The notes under the pieces: model-generated
Told to the model about the DNA's origin: nothing
What the model saw: only the letters and a program-made list of their open reading frames with translations
The model's database searches: none
DNA from: Nocardioides sp.
GTDB lineage: Bacteria > Actinomycetota > Actinomycetes > Propionibacteriales > Nocardioidaceae
Length of the DNA stretch: 53,176 nt
Direction: 5' to 3'
Assembly: GCF_025965415.1 (NCBI RefSeq)
Contig: NZ_JAOPWY010000164.1
Location: 1-53,176 of the forward strand
Shown here: one piece after another, positions 17,010-25,975 of the stretch
Numbering within the stretch: the first letter of the stretch is position 1
Layout of the letters: the number at the start of each line of letters is the position of its first letter
Translations under genes and position numbers: made by a program

Positions 17010-18914
17010 TCAGGGCGCGAGGAGGTCGCGCACGGCCGCGTGGAGCAGGTCGTAGCCGTTCTCGGTGAGGATCGACTCCGCGTGGAACTGGATGCCGCGG
17101 AAGTGCGGGCCGATGACCGCGTGGATGTCGCCGGTGGCCTCGTCGGCCTCCACGCGGACGCCGTCGGGCACGGTGCCGTCGACGGGGACCCGTCCGACGA
17201 AGGTGTTGTAGAACCCCACCCGCTCGGTGCGGCCGTCGAGCCGCACCGGCGACTGCGTGCCCTGGAAGACGACGTCCTTGTAGCCAAGCTCGAGGCCGAG
17301 CCGCTCGCACAGCGTCTGGTGCCCCAGGCACACCGCGAGGAAGGGCTGGCCCGACGCGAGCAGGTCGTCGACGGCGCGCCGGAAGGAGGCGATCTTGGGG
17401 TGGTCGCCCTCGCGCGGGTCGCCCGGGCCGGGGCCGACGATCACCAGGTCGGCGCCGTCGAAGGCGCCGGGGGCGTAGTCCTCGTGGCGTACGACGCGCG
17501 ACGTCATGCCGAAGACGCCGAGCACGTGGACGAGCATGTTCACGAAGTCGTCCTCGCCGTGCAGGATCACGGCGGTCCGCCCGGCCAGGCCCGGGTCGGG
17601 GGGCTCGCCCGCCTGGTCGGTGAGCCAGAAGCGGGAGAGCCGCTGGTTGCGCGAGCCCAGGGCGAGCAGGACGTCCTCGTCGCGGGCGAGCTCGGCGATG
17701 TCGGCACCGTCGGAGAGCGCGGCCGGGGCCAGCCCGAAGGCGCTGAGGATGCCGCCCGCCTTGGCCCGCGTCTCGGCCACCTCGTAGGCGGCGTCGGAGT
17801 CGCGCACCAGCGTCGCGCCGGCGGTCACCTTGAGCTCACCCGCGAGCGAGACGTCGGCCGTGCGGATCAGGATCGGGCTGTCCATGGTCGGCGTGCCGTC
17901 GGGCGCGCGGCCGAAGAGCGCCAGCGCGGCGCCGTAGTAGCCCCGGCCCTCGGGCTCGTAGTCGGCGATCAGCCGGCAGGCGTTCTCGACGGGCGCGCCG
18001 GTCACCGTCGCGGCGTACATCGTGTCGCGCAGGATCTCGCGGTGGTCGCGGTCGGAGCGGCCGGCGAGGAGGTACTCGGTGTGGATGAGGTGGGTCATCG
18101 GCTTGAGGAACGGCCCGAGCACCTGGCCGCCCTCGTGGCAGATGTAGCACATCATCTTGAGCTCTTCGTCGACGACCATGAAGAGCTCGAAGACCTCCTT
18201 CTCGTCGGCGAGGAAGTCGATCAGCCGGTCCTTGACCTCGCGCTCGTCGCCGGCCGGGGCCGCGACGCGGAAGGTGCCGGAGATGGGGTTCATCCGCACG
18301 TCGCCCGAGCGCACCGAGACGTGCCGCTCCGGGCTCGCGCCGATGAGGAAGCGGTCGCCGGTGAAGAAGCAGAAGGTCCAGTACGCCCCGCGCTCGCGCT
18401 CCAGCAGCCGACGGAGCACCGTGAGGGCGCGGGTGGCGTCCCAGTCCGCGATGACCGCCCGGTAGTGCCGGCCGATGACGAGGTTGGCGCCCTCGCCCTG
18501 GCCGATCTCGTCCCGGATGATCGCCTCGACCACCTCGGCGTAGTCGTCGTCGGAGGTCGCGAAGCCGCCGCGGTCGGCGAGCTCGATCGGCACGTCGGGC
18601 AGCGCCGCGATGAGGTCGTCGACCGACACCTCGTGCTCGGCCTCGATGTCCACGACCGTCAGCGGGGTGCCGTCGTCGATGGCCGCGAAGCCGCGCTCGC
18701 GCACCTGGCGGAACGGCACCGCGACGAGCCGGTCGGCACTGCGCCCGGGCTGCGGCGCGCCGGTCTCGAGCGGGATGTCGAGCAGGCTCGCGACCTCGTG
18801 GGGCGTGCCGCCGACCAGGCCCGCGGTGGGGGCGGCCTTGCGCCGGATCACCGCCCACGCACCGTACCCCTGGATCTGCTCCAGGAGGTCGGCTACGGGC
18901 GCGGTGTCGGTCAT
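17010..18914 (-). CDS. Fused anthranilate/ADIC synthase-type enzyme (PhzE-like, chorismate-binding plus glutamine amidotransferase)
   Basis: A 634-residue fusion. Residues about 1-420 are a chorismate-binding domain with MNPISGTFR at 208-216, where Ser replaces the Ala of TrpE PIAGT; the PISGT form is typical of PhzE-type enzymes. Residues about 435-634 are a class I amidotransferase with AVCLGHQTLC and FHAESILTENG, including the FQGTQ segment also seen in PhzE. PhzE makes 2-amino-2-deoxyisochorismate; related fused actinobacterial proteins are annotated as anthranilate synthase, so the product is uncertain. No PhzD, PhzF or Trp genes are adjacent. The ATG at 18914 follows TAGGGT by 7 nt, a leaderless start. 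Confidence 0.85.
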   Translation of the reverse strand: MTDTAPVADLLEQIQGYGAWAVIRRKAAPTAGLVGGTPHEVASLLDIPLETGAPQPGRSADRLVAVPFRQVRERGFAAIDDGTPLTVVDIEAEHEVSVDDLIAALPDVPIELADRGGFATSDDDYAEVVEAIIRDEIGQGEGANLVIGRHYRAVIADWDATRALTVLRRLLERERGAYWTFCFFTGDRFLIGASPERHVSVRSGDVRMNPISGTFRVAAPAGDEREVKDRLIDFLADEKEVFELFMVVDEELKMMCYICHEGGQVLGPFLKPMTHLIHTEYLLAGRSDRDHREILRDTMYAATVTGAPVENACRLIADYEPEGRGYYGAALALFGRAPDGTPTMDSPILIRTADVSLAGELKVTAGATLVRDSDAAYEVAETRAKAGGILSAFGLAPAALSDGADIAELARDEDVLLALGSRNQRLSRFWLTDQAGEPPDPGLAGRTAVILHGEDDFVNMLVHVLGVFGMTSRVVRHEDYAPGAFDGADLVIVGPGPGDPREGDHPKIASFRRAVDDLLASGQPFLAVCLGHQTLCERLGLELGYKDVVFQGTQSPVRLDGRTERVGFYNTFVGRVPVDGTVPDGVRVEADEATGDIHAVIGPHFRGIQFHAESILTENGYDLLHAAVRDLLAP

Positions 18915-18921
18915 GGCCGAA

Positions 18922-18927
18922 ACCCTA
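18922..18927 (-). promoter_or_regulatory. -10 hexamer of a leaderless promoter for the PhzE-like gene
   Basis: TAGGGT on the minus strand, 7 nt before the ATG at 18914; identical hexamer and spacing to the pat promoter. Confidence 0.42.
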
Positions 18928-19005
18928 CGGCGAGCGCTCGTGCGTGGGTCAGCGTGTCTCAAGCGTGGGCCACGAAGGGCCGGAGGCCGGCCGTCGGGCA
19001 CGACC

Positions 19006-19011
19006 TACGAT
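19006..19011 (+). promoter_or_regulatory. -10 hexamer of a leaderless promoter for the first glycosyltransferase
   Basis: TACGAT then 6 nt to the GTG at 19018. No ribosome site precedes this GTG, and the protein fold begins at once after it, so the promoter geometry decides the start. Confidence 0.5.
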
Positions 19012-19017
19012 GTTGCG

Positions 19018-20121
19018 GTGACTTTCCCCCGCCGCATCATCCACTACTACCCGCGCTTCCTGGACCACCGTTCCGGGGTCACGGAGAGCATCGCGGCGTG
19101 GGCAGAGATGGCGGCGGGCGCCGCCCTCACGGAGGTCTGGGTCGCGGCATCACCGACCGCGCGCAGCCACCGGGACGCCGAGCGCCTCCAGGAACTGGGA
19201 ATCCCCCTGCGGCACGTCCCCCACTTCGGCAGAAGCGGCCGCACCTACCTCCCTCGGTGGCGGAGGTCGGATCTCGGCCCCGGCGACCTCCTCTACGTGC
19301 ACGAGGGCTGGGTGTTGTCCAACGTCGCCGCCGTCCGCCATGCCCGCCGGGTAGGCGCGTCCGTGATCGCCATGCCGCACGGCGTCTACGCGCCCCAGGT
19401 CGTGGAGGCCGGACGGGACCTCCTCCGGATCCGGGCTCGCCTTGAGCGCTACGTGCTCCGCCGGGTGCACGCCGTGCACCTGTTCTTCCCGCCGGAGGCG
19501 GCGGAGGTCCTTGCAGTCGCGCAGGCACAAGTTCCCGCCGGCGTGTTCTCCAACGTGCCGCCCACCATCGAGGCCGATGGCCGGTGGGTGGGCGACGGCG
19601 GCTACGTAGTATGGATTGGCCGATTCGTGGTGGGCCACAAGGGTCTCGACCTGATGCTGCGCGGCTGGGCCGAGTTGCCCGAACCACGGCCCCCACTCGT
19701 CCTGGCCGGACCCGACTACCTCGGAGGAAAGGGGGAGGTCGCGGCGCTCGTCGCGGATCTCGGGCTGGGCGACAGCGTGACGATCCGCGACTCGGTGAGC
19801 GGGTACGAGAAGGAACAGCTCATGATCCACGCCACGGGCTACGTCCACAGCAGTCGGTGGGACGCCTGCAGCATGGTCCTGTTGGAGTTCATGGCGCGAG
19901 GCACGCCCTGCCTGGTCAACTCGACGGTCCACGCCGCCACCACTTACGCGCAGGCCGGTGCCGCCCTCACGTTCACCGACGTCTCCGAGTTCCCACGCCT
20001 GATCCCCGCCCTCACCTCCGATACCACTCTGGGCGAGCGCGCGGCCACCTTCATGCAGGCGGAGGTCTCGCCCGACGCCCTGAGGGAGCCCTACCTCGCC
20101 TGGCTGGAGAGCGTGGGCTGA
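19018..20121 (+). CDS. Glycosyltransferase, GT4-like (GT-B fold)
   Basis: A 367-residue cytoplasmic glycosyltransferase. The N-terminal GT-B half starts TFPRRIIHYYPRFLDHRSGVTE. The C-terminal nucleotide-sugar half has VVWIGRFVVGHKGLDLMLRGW near residue 197 and SRWDACSMVLLEFMARGTPCLVN near 280, where the E-x7-E-type motif is represented by one Glu (LLEFM). It opens the polysaccharide locus on the plus strand, 87 nt before a methyltransferase. The acceptor and donor sugars cannot be read from sequence. Lower similarity to standard GT4 proteins leaves family assignment moderate. Confidence 0.75.
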   Translation: MTFPRRIIHYYPRFLDHRSGVTESIAAWAEMAAGAALTEVWVAASPTARSHRDAERLQELGIPLRHVPHFGRSGRTYLPRWRRSDLGPGDLLYVHEGWVLSNVAAVRHARRVGASVIAMPHGVYAPQVVEAGRDLLRIRARLERYVLRRVHAVHLFFPPEAAEVLAVAQAQVPAGVFSNVPPTIEADGRWVGDGGYVVWIGRFVVGHKGLDLMLRGWAELPEPRPPLVLAGPDYLGGKGEVAALVADLGLGDSVTIRDSVSGYEKEQLMIHATGYVHSSRWDACSMVLLEFMARGTPCLVNSTVHAATTYAQAGAALTFTDVSEFPRLIPALTSDTTLGERAATFMQAEVSPDALREPYLAWLESVG

Positions 20122-20208
20122 GGCGAGGCGGTCACTGCGCCCCCCAGCACCGGACCGAGTTGGTAACGTCCGGTAGCCACCGTCCGCCAGCCGTCTCGGG
20201 AGATCAGC

Positions 20209-21054
20209 GTGAAGCAGCAGCTACGGCACGTCGTCAGAGCCGTTCCGCTCGCGCGTCGCGCCAACAACTGGCGCGTCCGTCGCGACCTCAAGATCCTCGA
20301 GGCCCTGCCTGCCTACGCCCCCAACTCCGCGGGGCACGCCGAGGCCCGCGCCGCTCTGGCGCTCCAGGCGGCCACCCAGGGCGTGGAGTTCCTGGGCCAG
20401 CTGGTGACGCAGGTCGGCGGCCGCGAGTTGCTGCTCACGGATCCGGCAGGCTTCTCCTCAGGGGCCGACGACGCCGCCGCGACCTCGCGCCTGGACGCGC
20501 TGTTCCGCACGTACGGCAGCGACAAGTCGACCGACCACGACTACCACCTCGTCTACGCCCACATCCTGGAGACCCTCCCCAGCGGCTCGAGCGTGCTCGA
20601 GGTCGGTCTCGGGACGAACAACGAGAGCATCGTGTCGACCATGGGCCACCACGGCCACCCAGGCGCATCCCTGCGGGCCTTCCGCGACTACCTCCCGACG
20701 TCGGCGGTCCACGGCGCAGACATCGATCGGGAAATCCTCTTCACCGAGGAGCGGATCACCACGTTCTGGGTCGACCAGACGAGCGACGCGAGCGTGCGCG
20801 CCCTCGAGGCCCAGCTGCCCGACGACCTGCACCTCATCGTCGACGACGGGCTCCACAGCCCCAACGCCAACCTTCAGGTCCTGATGCTGGCGCTGCGGGT
20901 GATGCCGGTGCAGGGGTGGCTCGTCATCGAGGACATCATCCCGGCGGCCGAGGACTTCTGGCGCCTGGTCGCCGCCGTGCTGCCCGAGCGCTACGAGACC
21001 ACGCTGGTCCGCGCCAAGGGCGGGGACATGTTCGTCGTACGCCGCTCCGCCTAG
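20209..21054 (+). CDS. Class I SAM-dependent methyltransferase of a polysaccharide locus
   Basis: A 281-residue protein. The N-terminal 100 residues are helical and unrecognised. The catalytic domain has FRTYGSDKSTDHDYHLVY near residue 99, SAM motif I as VLEVGLGTNNESI near 126, the acidic loop GADIDREIL and motif II region HLIVDDGLHSPNANL near 205. This GSDK/DDG arrangement is common in methyltransferases of surface-glycan and natural-product clusters, where they O-methylate a sugar. The GTG at 20209 has GGGAGAT upstream. It is the last plus-strand gene before the converging operon, 36 nt away, with a small GC hairpin between. Confidence 0.72.
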   Translation: MKQQLRHVVRAVPLARRANNWRVRRDLKILEALPAYAPNSAGHAEARAALALQAATQGVEFLGQLVTQVGGRELLLTDPAGFSSGADDAAATSRLDALFRTYGSDKSTDHDYHLVYAHILETLPSGSSVLEVGLGTNNESIVSTMGHHGHPGASLRAFRDYLPTSAVHGADIDREILFTEERITTFWVDQTSDASVRALEAQLPDDLHLIVDDGLHSPNANLQVLMLALRVMPVQGWLVIEDIIPAAEDFWRLVAAVLPERYETTLVRAKGGDMFVVRRSA

Positions 21055-21057
21055 GTC

Positions 21058-21073
21058 GCCTGCGGGCGCAGGC
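21058..21073. terminator. Small hairpin between convergent genes
   Basis: GCCTGC (21058-21063) and GCAGGC (21068-21073) flank a 4-nt loop in the 36-nt gap between the methyltransferase and the flippase gene. It could act as a bidirectional terminator but lacks a T-run, so the call is tentative. Confidence 0.3.
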
Positions 21074-21090
21074 CGCGCCGCGCCCGACCG

Positions 21091-22308
21091 TTACCCCGGC
21101 TGGCTCCCCGCCGTCGCACCGGTGGCGGCGGGCTCGCTGTGCAGTCCACGCGAGGCCCCCGCCAGGATAACGAAGTTGGCCACGGCGGCCGCCACCATGC
21201 CGCCCATGACCCAGACGAGGTTCCCGCTGCCCACAGTCACCACCAGTACGACCGCTACGGCTGCCAGGTAGGCGACCCGGACGGTGAGGAGCGTGCGCCA
21301 GCGGCGGTAGGTGCTGAGCAGTGAGATCGGTCCCGACGCAAGCGCCCAGACAACCTGCTCCAGCACCACCCACGGCAGGATCGCGCGGGCGCTACCCCAG
21401 GTCTCGCCCAGCACCTGCTCGCCGATCGACCGCGGCAACAGGGCGAGGCAACCCGCCCACGCGAGGACGAGCACGCTCATCACCGCTGCCTGGGCAACAG
21501 CGAGCCGGGCGCGGTCGTCACTAAGGACGCGCACCAACTCGGGGACCACGACCGCTGGAAGGGCCGAGAACAGCACGGCGGCGGGCCCCAGGAGGGTGCC
21601 GGCGCCACGGACCGCGGCCACGTCTCCCAACGTCATGTGGCTGGTCATTACCGCAGCGAGGAGGAGCGGGGCGAGGCACGCGAGCAACGCGTCGGGGCCG
21701 AGGATCCGCAGTTCACCGGCGTGCTGCCTCAGCCATCCCCGCCCGTCGGACCCTCGGCGCGAGCGGAGCGGGACGAGGATCACCACCAACGCCGAGCCGC
21801 CGCCCGCGAGGACCCACGCAAGAGTCATCGTGGTGACCTCGAGCCGCAGGCCCGCCAGGTTCGCCACGAGGAGGCCCAGCGTGACGGCGAGCCAGGCGCC
21901 GTCGCTCGCCACGGCCGAGTGTGCGCGACCCTCGGCGATCGCGCCGTAGCGGAGCAGGTCCTGCGGATAGATGAGGAGGCACGCACCGACGAGCACGTAG
22001 TAGGCGGCCGACCCTCCGTCGCCGATTGTGCTGCCGAGCACCACGCCGAGCGTCGCGACGACGGCCGCCCACGCCAGGCTCAGCACCATTGGCGGCGGCC
22101 GGTTGCTGCCTGCCGACAAGGAGACCAGCAGCCCCAGCGAGGATCGCTGCACCGCCAGGCCGAAGGCGAACAGGGCGTAGGCGAACGACACGGCACCGAA
22201 CTCGTCCACGCCGGCGCCCCGCGCGGCTGCGACGAGGAAGAGCACGTTGGAGAGGCTCGAGAAGGCCTGGTCGATGACGCCCAGGCCGAGCCGGCGGAAG
22301 CGCGTCAT
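21091..22308 (-). CDS. Polysaccharide flippase-like membrane protein (Wzx/MATE-like)
   Basis: A 405-residue polytopic protein with about 12 hydrophobic segments and short loops. The N-terminus, FRRLGLGVIDQAFSSLSNVLFLVAAARGAGVDEFGAVSFAYALF, has the pattern of Wzx/oligosaccharide flippases (GVDEFG followed by an aromatic helix). It is the last gene of the 11-gene operon and overlaps the preceding glycosyltransferase by 4 nt. By position it should move lipid-linked repeat units across the membrane. Sequence evidence for Wzx is topological, so a general polysaccharide-transport protein is the cautious alternative. Confidence 0.72.
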   Translation of the reverse strand: MTRFRRLGLGVIDQAFSSLSNVLFLVAAARGAGVDEFGAVSFAYALFAFGLAVQRSSLGLLVSLSAGSNRPPPMVLSLAWAAVVATLGVVLGSTIGDGGSAAYYVLVGACLLIYPQDLLRYGAIAEGRAHSAVASDGAWLAVTLGLLVANLAGLRLEVTTMTLAWVLAGGGSALVVILVPLRSRRGSDGRGWLRQHAGELRILGPDALLACLAPLLLAAVMTSHMTLGDVAAVRGAGTLLGPAAVLFSALPAVVVPELVRVLSDDRARLAVAQAAVMSVLVLAWAGCLALLPRSIGEQVLGETWGSARAILPWVVLEQVVWALASGPISLLSTYRRWRTLLTVRVAYLAAVAVVLVVTVGSGNLVWVMGGMVAAAVANFVILAGASRGLHSEPAATGATAGSQPG

Positions 22309-23444
22309 CGCCGCCTCGACGCCCCGGTCGCCAGGGCTTCTGCGACCAGCCCGAGGTAGGCCAGGGCCCGGTCAGCACCGGACGGCCAGCCGTCGGCGAC
22401 CCGGGTGCCCTCGGCCACCCGACGTGCCCGCAGGTCCTCGTCCGTGGACACATCGACCAGGGCCCTCGCCAGGGACGAGGGGTCAGCGGGGTCGAAGTAC
22501 CAGGCCGAGCCTCCTGCCACCTCGTGGACGAAGGGACGGTCGGACGCGACCAGCGGTCGCCCGGCCTTCATCGCCTCCAGCGGTGTGACGGAGAAGCACT
22601 CGTTGAGACTCGGGAAGACCGCTCCGTCGCAGGCGTCGTACAGGCCGGGCATCTGCGAGACCCGCAGCGGTCCGACGTTGCGGCTGGTCTCGCGGGTGGC
22701 GGGGTCCAGTGCCTGCCACTCGTCGTCGGTGAGTGTGAGGACGAACTGCACCTCCCGCCCGTGCTCATCGCGCAGCACCCGTGCGGCCGCTCCGAGCAGC
22801 GCGAGGTTCTTGTGCGGGTAGGCGCGGGTCGGGAAGGCGAACGTCGGGCGATGCGCCGGCTCGACGGCCAGGGGTTCGCGCAGCGACTCGTCGTGGAAGA
22901 CACGGTTGAGCACGTTGGGGACGACCCTCAGTCGCTGCCGGGGGATGCCCCACCTGCCCTCCAGAGCCGACGTGACGTAGGAGGACTCGGCCACGACCAG
23001 GTCGGCCGCGCGGAACGTCCGGCGCGACACGCGCGCCCGCACCGCGTGGCGCAGCCGCGCACGGCGGCCCTGCACTGCAGCGTGCTCCGGGAACAGGCTG
23101 GTGACGTCGGCGAAGCCGACGATCCGCGTGCGTGCCCGGCGCGGCCCGTAGTCCGGGCCGAATACGGTGAAGGACACGTCGAATCGCTCCTGCCCCGGTC
23201 GCCGACGGAGCCGAGCGACCGGGCGGCCGTCGACCACCCGCACCGACAGGTCGTCCCGGTCGCCGGTCGCGTTGGCGGAGACCTCCGGTGACACCTCGAC
23301 CACGATGTCCTCGAGCCAGGGCCAGCGGCGCAGGGCGTCCGGATCCCTGACGAGGCGCGCGAGCTCGTCGAGGAATGACGCGCCGACCTGGACGCCACCG
23401 CCCACGACGAGGTTCGACATGTCGAGCAGGACCGATGGGCTCAC
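22305..23444 (-). CDS. Glycosyltransferase, GT4 family
   Basis: A 379-residue GT-B glycosyltransferase. Seen are DMSNLVVGGGVQVGASFLDEL at the N-terminus, FAFPTRAYPHKNLALLGAA near residue 212 at the start of the donor domain, and the diagnostic NECFSVTPLEAMKAGRPLVASD with the paired Glu motif near 290. The GTG start at 23444 overlaps the upstream stop (GTGA), and the stop overlaps the flippase. It should add one sugar to the lipid-linked repeat; donor unknown. Confidence 0.82.
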   Translation of the reverse strand: MSPSVLLDMSNLVVGGGVQVGASFLDELARLVRDPDALRRWPWLEDIVVEVSPEVSANATGDRDDLSVRVVDGRPVARLRRRPGQERFDVSFTVFGPDYGPRRARTRIVGFADVTSLFPEHAAVQGRRARLRHAVRARVSRRTFRAADLVVAESSYVTSALEGRWGIPRQRLRVVPNVLNRVFHDESLREPLAVEPAHRPTFAFPTRAYPHKNLALLGAAARVLRDEHGREVQFVLTLTDDEWQALDPATRETSRNVGPLRVSQMPGLYDACDGAVFPSLNECFSVTPLEAMKAGRPLVASDRPFVHEVAGGSAWYFDPADPSSLARALVDVSTDEDLRARRVAEGTRVADGWPSGADRALAYLGLVAEALATGASRRR

Positions 23445-24712
23445 CGACGCCGACCTTCAGCCGCGTCCACGAGGAGCGCGCGCAGTGCCTCGGACCCGAC
23501 GCGGCGCGACATGTGCTCGTCGTACCAGGCCCGGCCTCTGCGGCCCATCTCGGTGCGTCCGGGCCGATCGATGCCCGCGAGTCGACGCACGGTGTCGCGC
23601 AGTCCCTGCTGGTCACCCGGGTCCACCGTCACGCCTGCTCCGGCACGGGCGACGACCTCGGCGCTGTCTCCTCGAGCTGAGACGACCAGGGGCAACCCCG
23701 CGGCCAGGATCGACTGCACCTTGCTCGGCATCGTCACGGCAAACAGGGGCTGGTCCGCCAACGAGACGAGCTGGGCGTCGGAAGCCGACATCATCGCGGG
23801 CATTTCGTGCCGGGGCACGGGAGGCAGGAGGTGGATGCGGGGGTGGACGTCGAACCTCTCGACCAGTCCCGCCCTGCTCACGCCGTCCCCCACGAGCACC
23901 AGGTGGCAGCCCGACTCCGGCGGCAGCGCGGCAAACGCCTCGACCACGGGCTCCAGCGCCTGCGCCTGCCCGTGGTTGCCGGCGTACATCAGGACGAAGT
24001 CGTCCTGGCCGGCGCCCCAGGACTCGCGCAGGTGCTGCGTGGCCTCGAGGGCGACCGCGGGCTCGGGTTCGTCCGGCACCCAGTTGTGGATCACCGAGAG
24101 CTTGTCGCGCGGAACCCCGCGAGACGCGAGCAGGTCGACCATACCCGGCGAGGTGACCGCCACGTGGTGGGCATGCCTGTAGGTGAGTCCGACGAGCACA
24201 TCCAGCACCCGACGCGCCAGCCTCCCGGCCCGACCGGTCAGGAAGCCCGACGCGAAGATGGAGTCCGGCCACACGTCCTGAATCAACAAGACGTAGGGAG
24301 TCCCCCAGAGCGTTCGGGCCACCATCGCAGGGAGGGCGGCAGTCGCCGGCGAGGAGTAGACCAGGGCCGCCGAGGACGACCGCAGCAGCCCCTGCCCGAA
24401 GACCGCACCGGACACTGCCCAGGACGCGTAGTTGGCCAGCCTCCGCAGCGCGGACGCGTCATGGCTCGGGTAGAGCGGCGTACGACGGATCGGCAGACCG
24501 TCGAGCACCTCACGGGAGGGGCGGCGCGCCGAATACCCGTCCGCCACGACTCCGGTGGGGTAGTTGGGGACCCCAGTGAGGACCCGGACGTCCAGGCCCG
24601 TCCCGGCGAGGGCGGTGGCGATGCCTCGCGGCACCTCGGCGGGCTCCGGCGGGTACCACTGGCTTACGAACGCAACCCTGGGACGGCCCGAGCCCTCGCT
24701 CGAGCGCCTCAT
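23441..24712 (-). CDS. Glycosyltransferase, GT4 family (WbuB/PglA-like)
   Basis: A 423-residue GT-B enzyme. The N-terminus PRVAFVSQWYPPEPAEVPRGIA, the segment LIQDVWPDSIFASG near 150, and LMYAGNHGQAQALEPVVEAF near 245 are typical of the WbuB-like group. This group often transfers N-acetyl-fucosamine-type sugars, which would fit the CapEFG genes in the same operon; that link is inference. The ATG at 24712 overlaps the acetyltransferase stop (ATGA). One Glu of the paired motif is replaced in the donor site (FAVTMPSKVQSILAAGLPLV), as in WbuB relatives. Confidence 0.8.
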   Translation of the reverse strand: MRRSSEGSGRPRVAFVSQWYPPEPAEVPRGIATALAGTGLDVRVLTGVPNYPTGVVADGYSARRPSREVLDGLPIRRTPLYPSHDASALRRLANYASWAVSGAVFGQGLLRSSSAALVYSSPATAALPAMVARTLWGTPYVLLIQDVWPDSIFASGFLTGRAGRLARRVLDVLVGLTYRHAHHVAVTSPGMVDLLASRGVPRDKLSVIHNWVPDEPEPAVALEATQHLRESWGAGQDDFVLMYAGNHGQAQALEPVVEAFAALPPESGCHLVLVGDGVSRAGLVERFDVHPRIHLLPPVPRHEMPAMMSASDAQLVSLADQPLFAVTMPSKVQSILAAGLPLVVSARGDSAEVVARAGAGVTVDPGDQQGLRDTVRRLAGIDRPGRTEMGRRGRAWYDEHMSRRVGSEALRALLVDAAEGRRR

Positions 24713-25362
24713 CGTGCGGGGACGCCCTTCACCACGACACCGGGCGGCACGTCCTTCACGACGCAGGCAGAGCCACCGACCACGGAGCCCCGGCCTACCC
24801 GGACCCCGTTGAGGATCACGCCACCCACCCCGATCAGGGCGTCGTCCTCGATCACGCAGTCCCCCGAGATCGACGACAGCGGGTTGGCGCTCACGTAGTC
24901 GCCGACGGTCGTGTCGTGGCCGACCGTGGAGTTGAGGTTGAGGTGGACGTGGCGGCCCAGCCGGATGTGCGTCGTCATCCGCACCCCCGCGCACAGCACG
25001 GAGCCCGGACCGATCTCCACGTCGAACCCGGTCGTCACGGAGGGGTGCACCAAAGTCGCCGGCTCCAGTCCCGCCGCGTTGATCCGCTCGGCGATCGCGC
25101 GCCGTACGGCGGGGCCACCGATGCCGACGACGTAGTGCGTCGCAGGCGTCGGCGAGCCGGTACCGATGAGCTCGGCGGTGGTCCCGAGGTAGGGGACACC
25201 GCGTGACTCCAGATGTGCCAGGTTCGCCTCGGTCGGGCTGTCGTCGACCACCCCGGCGATCGTCCAGACCGTGGCGGCCGCCGCGTCGTTGACTGCGTCG
25301 ACGATGTCGAGGACCTCGCGACCGAACCCGCCTGCGCCCACGACCACCAGGGTGTCAGGCAC
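24709..25362 (-). CDS. NeuD/PglD-family sugar O/N-acyltransferase
   Basis: A 217-residue protein with a small Rossmann-like N-terminal domain (TLVVVGAGGFGREVLDIVDAV) and a left-handed beta-helix of hexapeptide repeats from about residue 95 to the end. The catalytic His is probably in STVGHDTTVGDY. In PglD this domain acetylates the C4 amine of UDP-4-amino-bacillosamine precursor using acetyl-CoA. PglE- and PglF-like genes lie in the same operon, which supports that reading. The GTG at 25362 overlaps the upstream sugar-transferase stop by 8 nt. Confidence 0.82.
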   Translation of the reverse strand: MPDTLVVVGAGGFGREVLDIVDAVNDAAAATVWTIAGVVDDSPTEANLAHLESRGVPYLGTTAELIGTGSPTPATHYVVGIGGPAVRRAIAERINAAGLEPATLVHPSVTTGFDVEIGPGSVLCAGVRMTTHIRLGRHVHLNLNSTVGHDTTVGDYVSANPLSSISGDCVIEDDALIGVGGVILNGVRVGRGSVVGGSACVVKDVPPGVVVKGVPAR

Positions 25363-25975
25363 GGCTCGCCTCCGAGGATCCTAGGAACTCCGGCATGGTC
25401 GCCTCACCTTCGGCGTTGATGTCGCGACGGCGCACGACCTGGGCGACGGTCGCCCAGATGATCTGCAGGTCGAGGGCGGGGCTGCGCCGCTCGACGTACT
25501 CGACGTCCTTGGCGAACTTGGCCTCCCAGCTGATCGCGTTGCGACCGCTGACCTGGGCCAGTCCCGTGATACCGGGGCGAACCTCGTGCCGACGGCGCTG
25601 CTCCGGCGTGTAGCGGTCGAGGTAGCACACCAGTAGGGGCCTGGGGCCCACCAGGCTCATGTCGCCGCGGACGACGTTCCACAGCGTGGGGAGCTCGTCC
25701 AGGCTCGCTGACCGCAGGAACGAGCCGAGGGGCGTCATGCGCTCCGCGTCTGTCGTCAGTCCGCGGGCGCTGTCGGGCTCGAGCATCGTGCGGAACTTGA
25801 CCAGCTCGAAGACGCGCTCGTCCTTGCCCGGACGCTGCTGCCGGAAGAGCACGCCCGGACCCAGCCTGGCCCGCACCAAGACCGCGATCACCACCTGCGC
25901 GGGCAGCGACACCAGCAGGGCGACACCGCCGACCAGGAGGTCGAGGCCGCGCTTGACGGGGTCGTAGGCGGTCAT
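25355..25975 (-). CDS. Small monotopic phosphoglycosyltransferase (PglC/WcaJ-type initiating sugar transferase)
   Basis: A 206-residue initiating enzyme: one re-entrant helix (KRGLDLLVGGVALLVSLPAQVVIAVLV), then RQQRPGKDERVFELVKFRTM, the catalytic Asp-Glu dyad in ASLDELPTLWNVVRGDMSLVGPRPL, and GITGLAQVSGRN. The length equals PglC, the minimal form without extra transmembrane helices. It should move a sugar-1-phosphate, here probably diacetylbacillosamine-1-phosphate, onto undecaprenyl phosphate. The ATG at 25975 both overlaps the polymerase stop and lies 7 nt after TAGACT, so an internal leaderless promoter is likely. Confidence 0.87.
   Translation of the reverse strand: MTAYDPVKRGLDLLVGGVALLVSLPAQVVIAVLVRARLGPGVLFRQQRPGKDERVFELVKFRTMLEPDSARGLTTDAERMTPLGSFLRSASLDELPTLWNVVRGDMSLVGPRPLLVCYLDRYTPEQRRRHEVRPGITGLAQVSGRNAISWEAKFAKDVEYVERRSPALDLQIIWATVAQVVRRRDINAEGEATMPEFLGSSEASRA

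Noticed and set aside
17010..18914. A phenazine biosynthesis cluster
   Set aside because: Only the PhzE-like gene is present; neighbours are a sulfatase and sugar genes.
17040..19445. About 800-codon plus-strand open frame opposite the PhzE-like gene
   Set aside because: No family signal, and the opposite strand encodes a clear fused chorismate enzyme.
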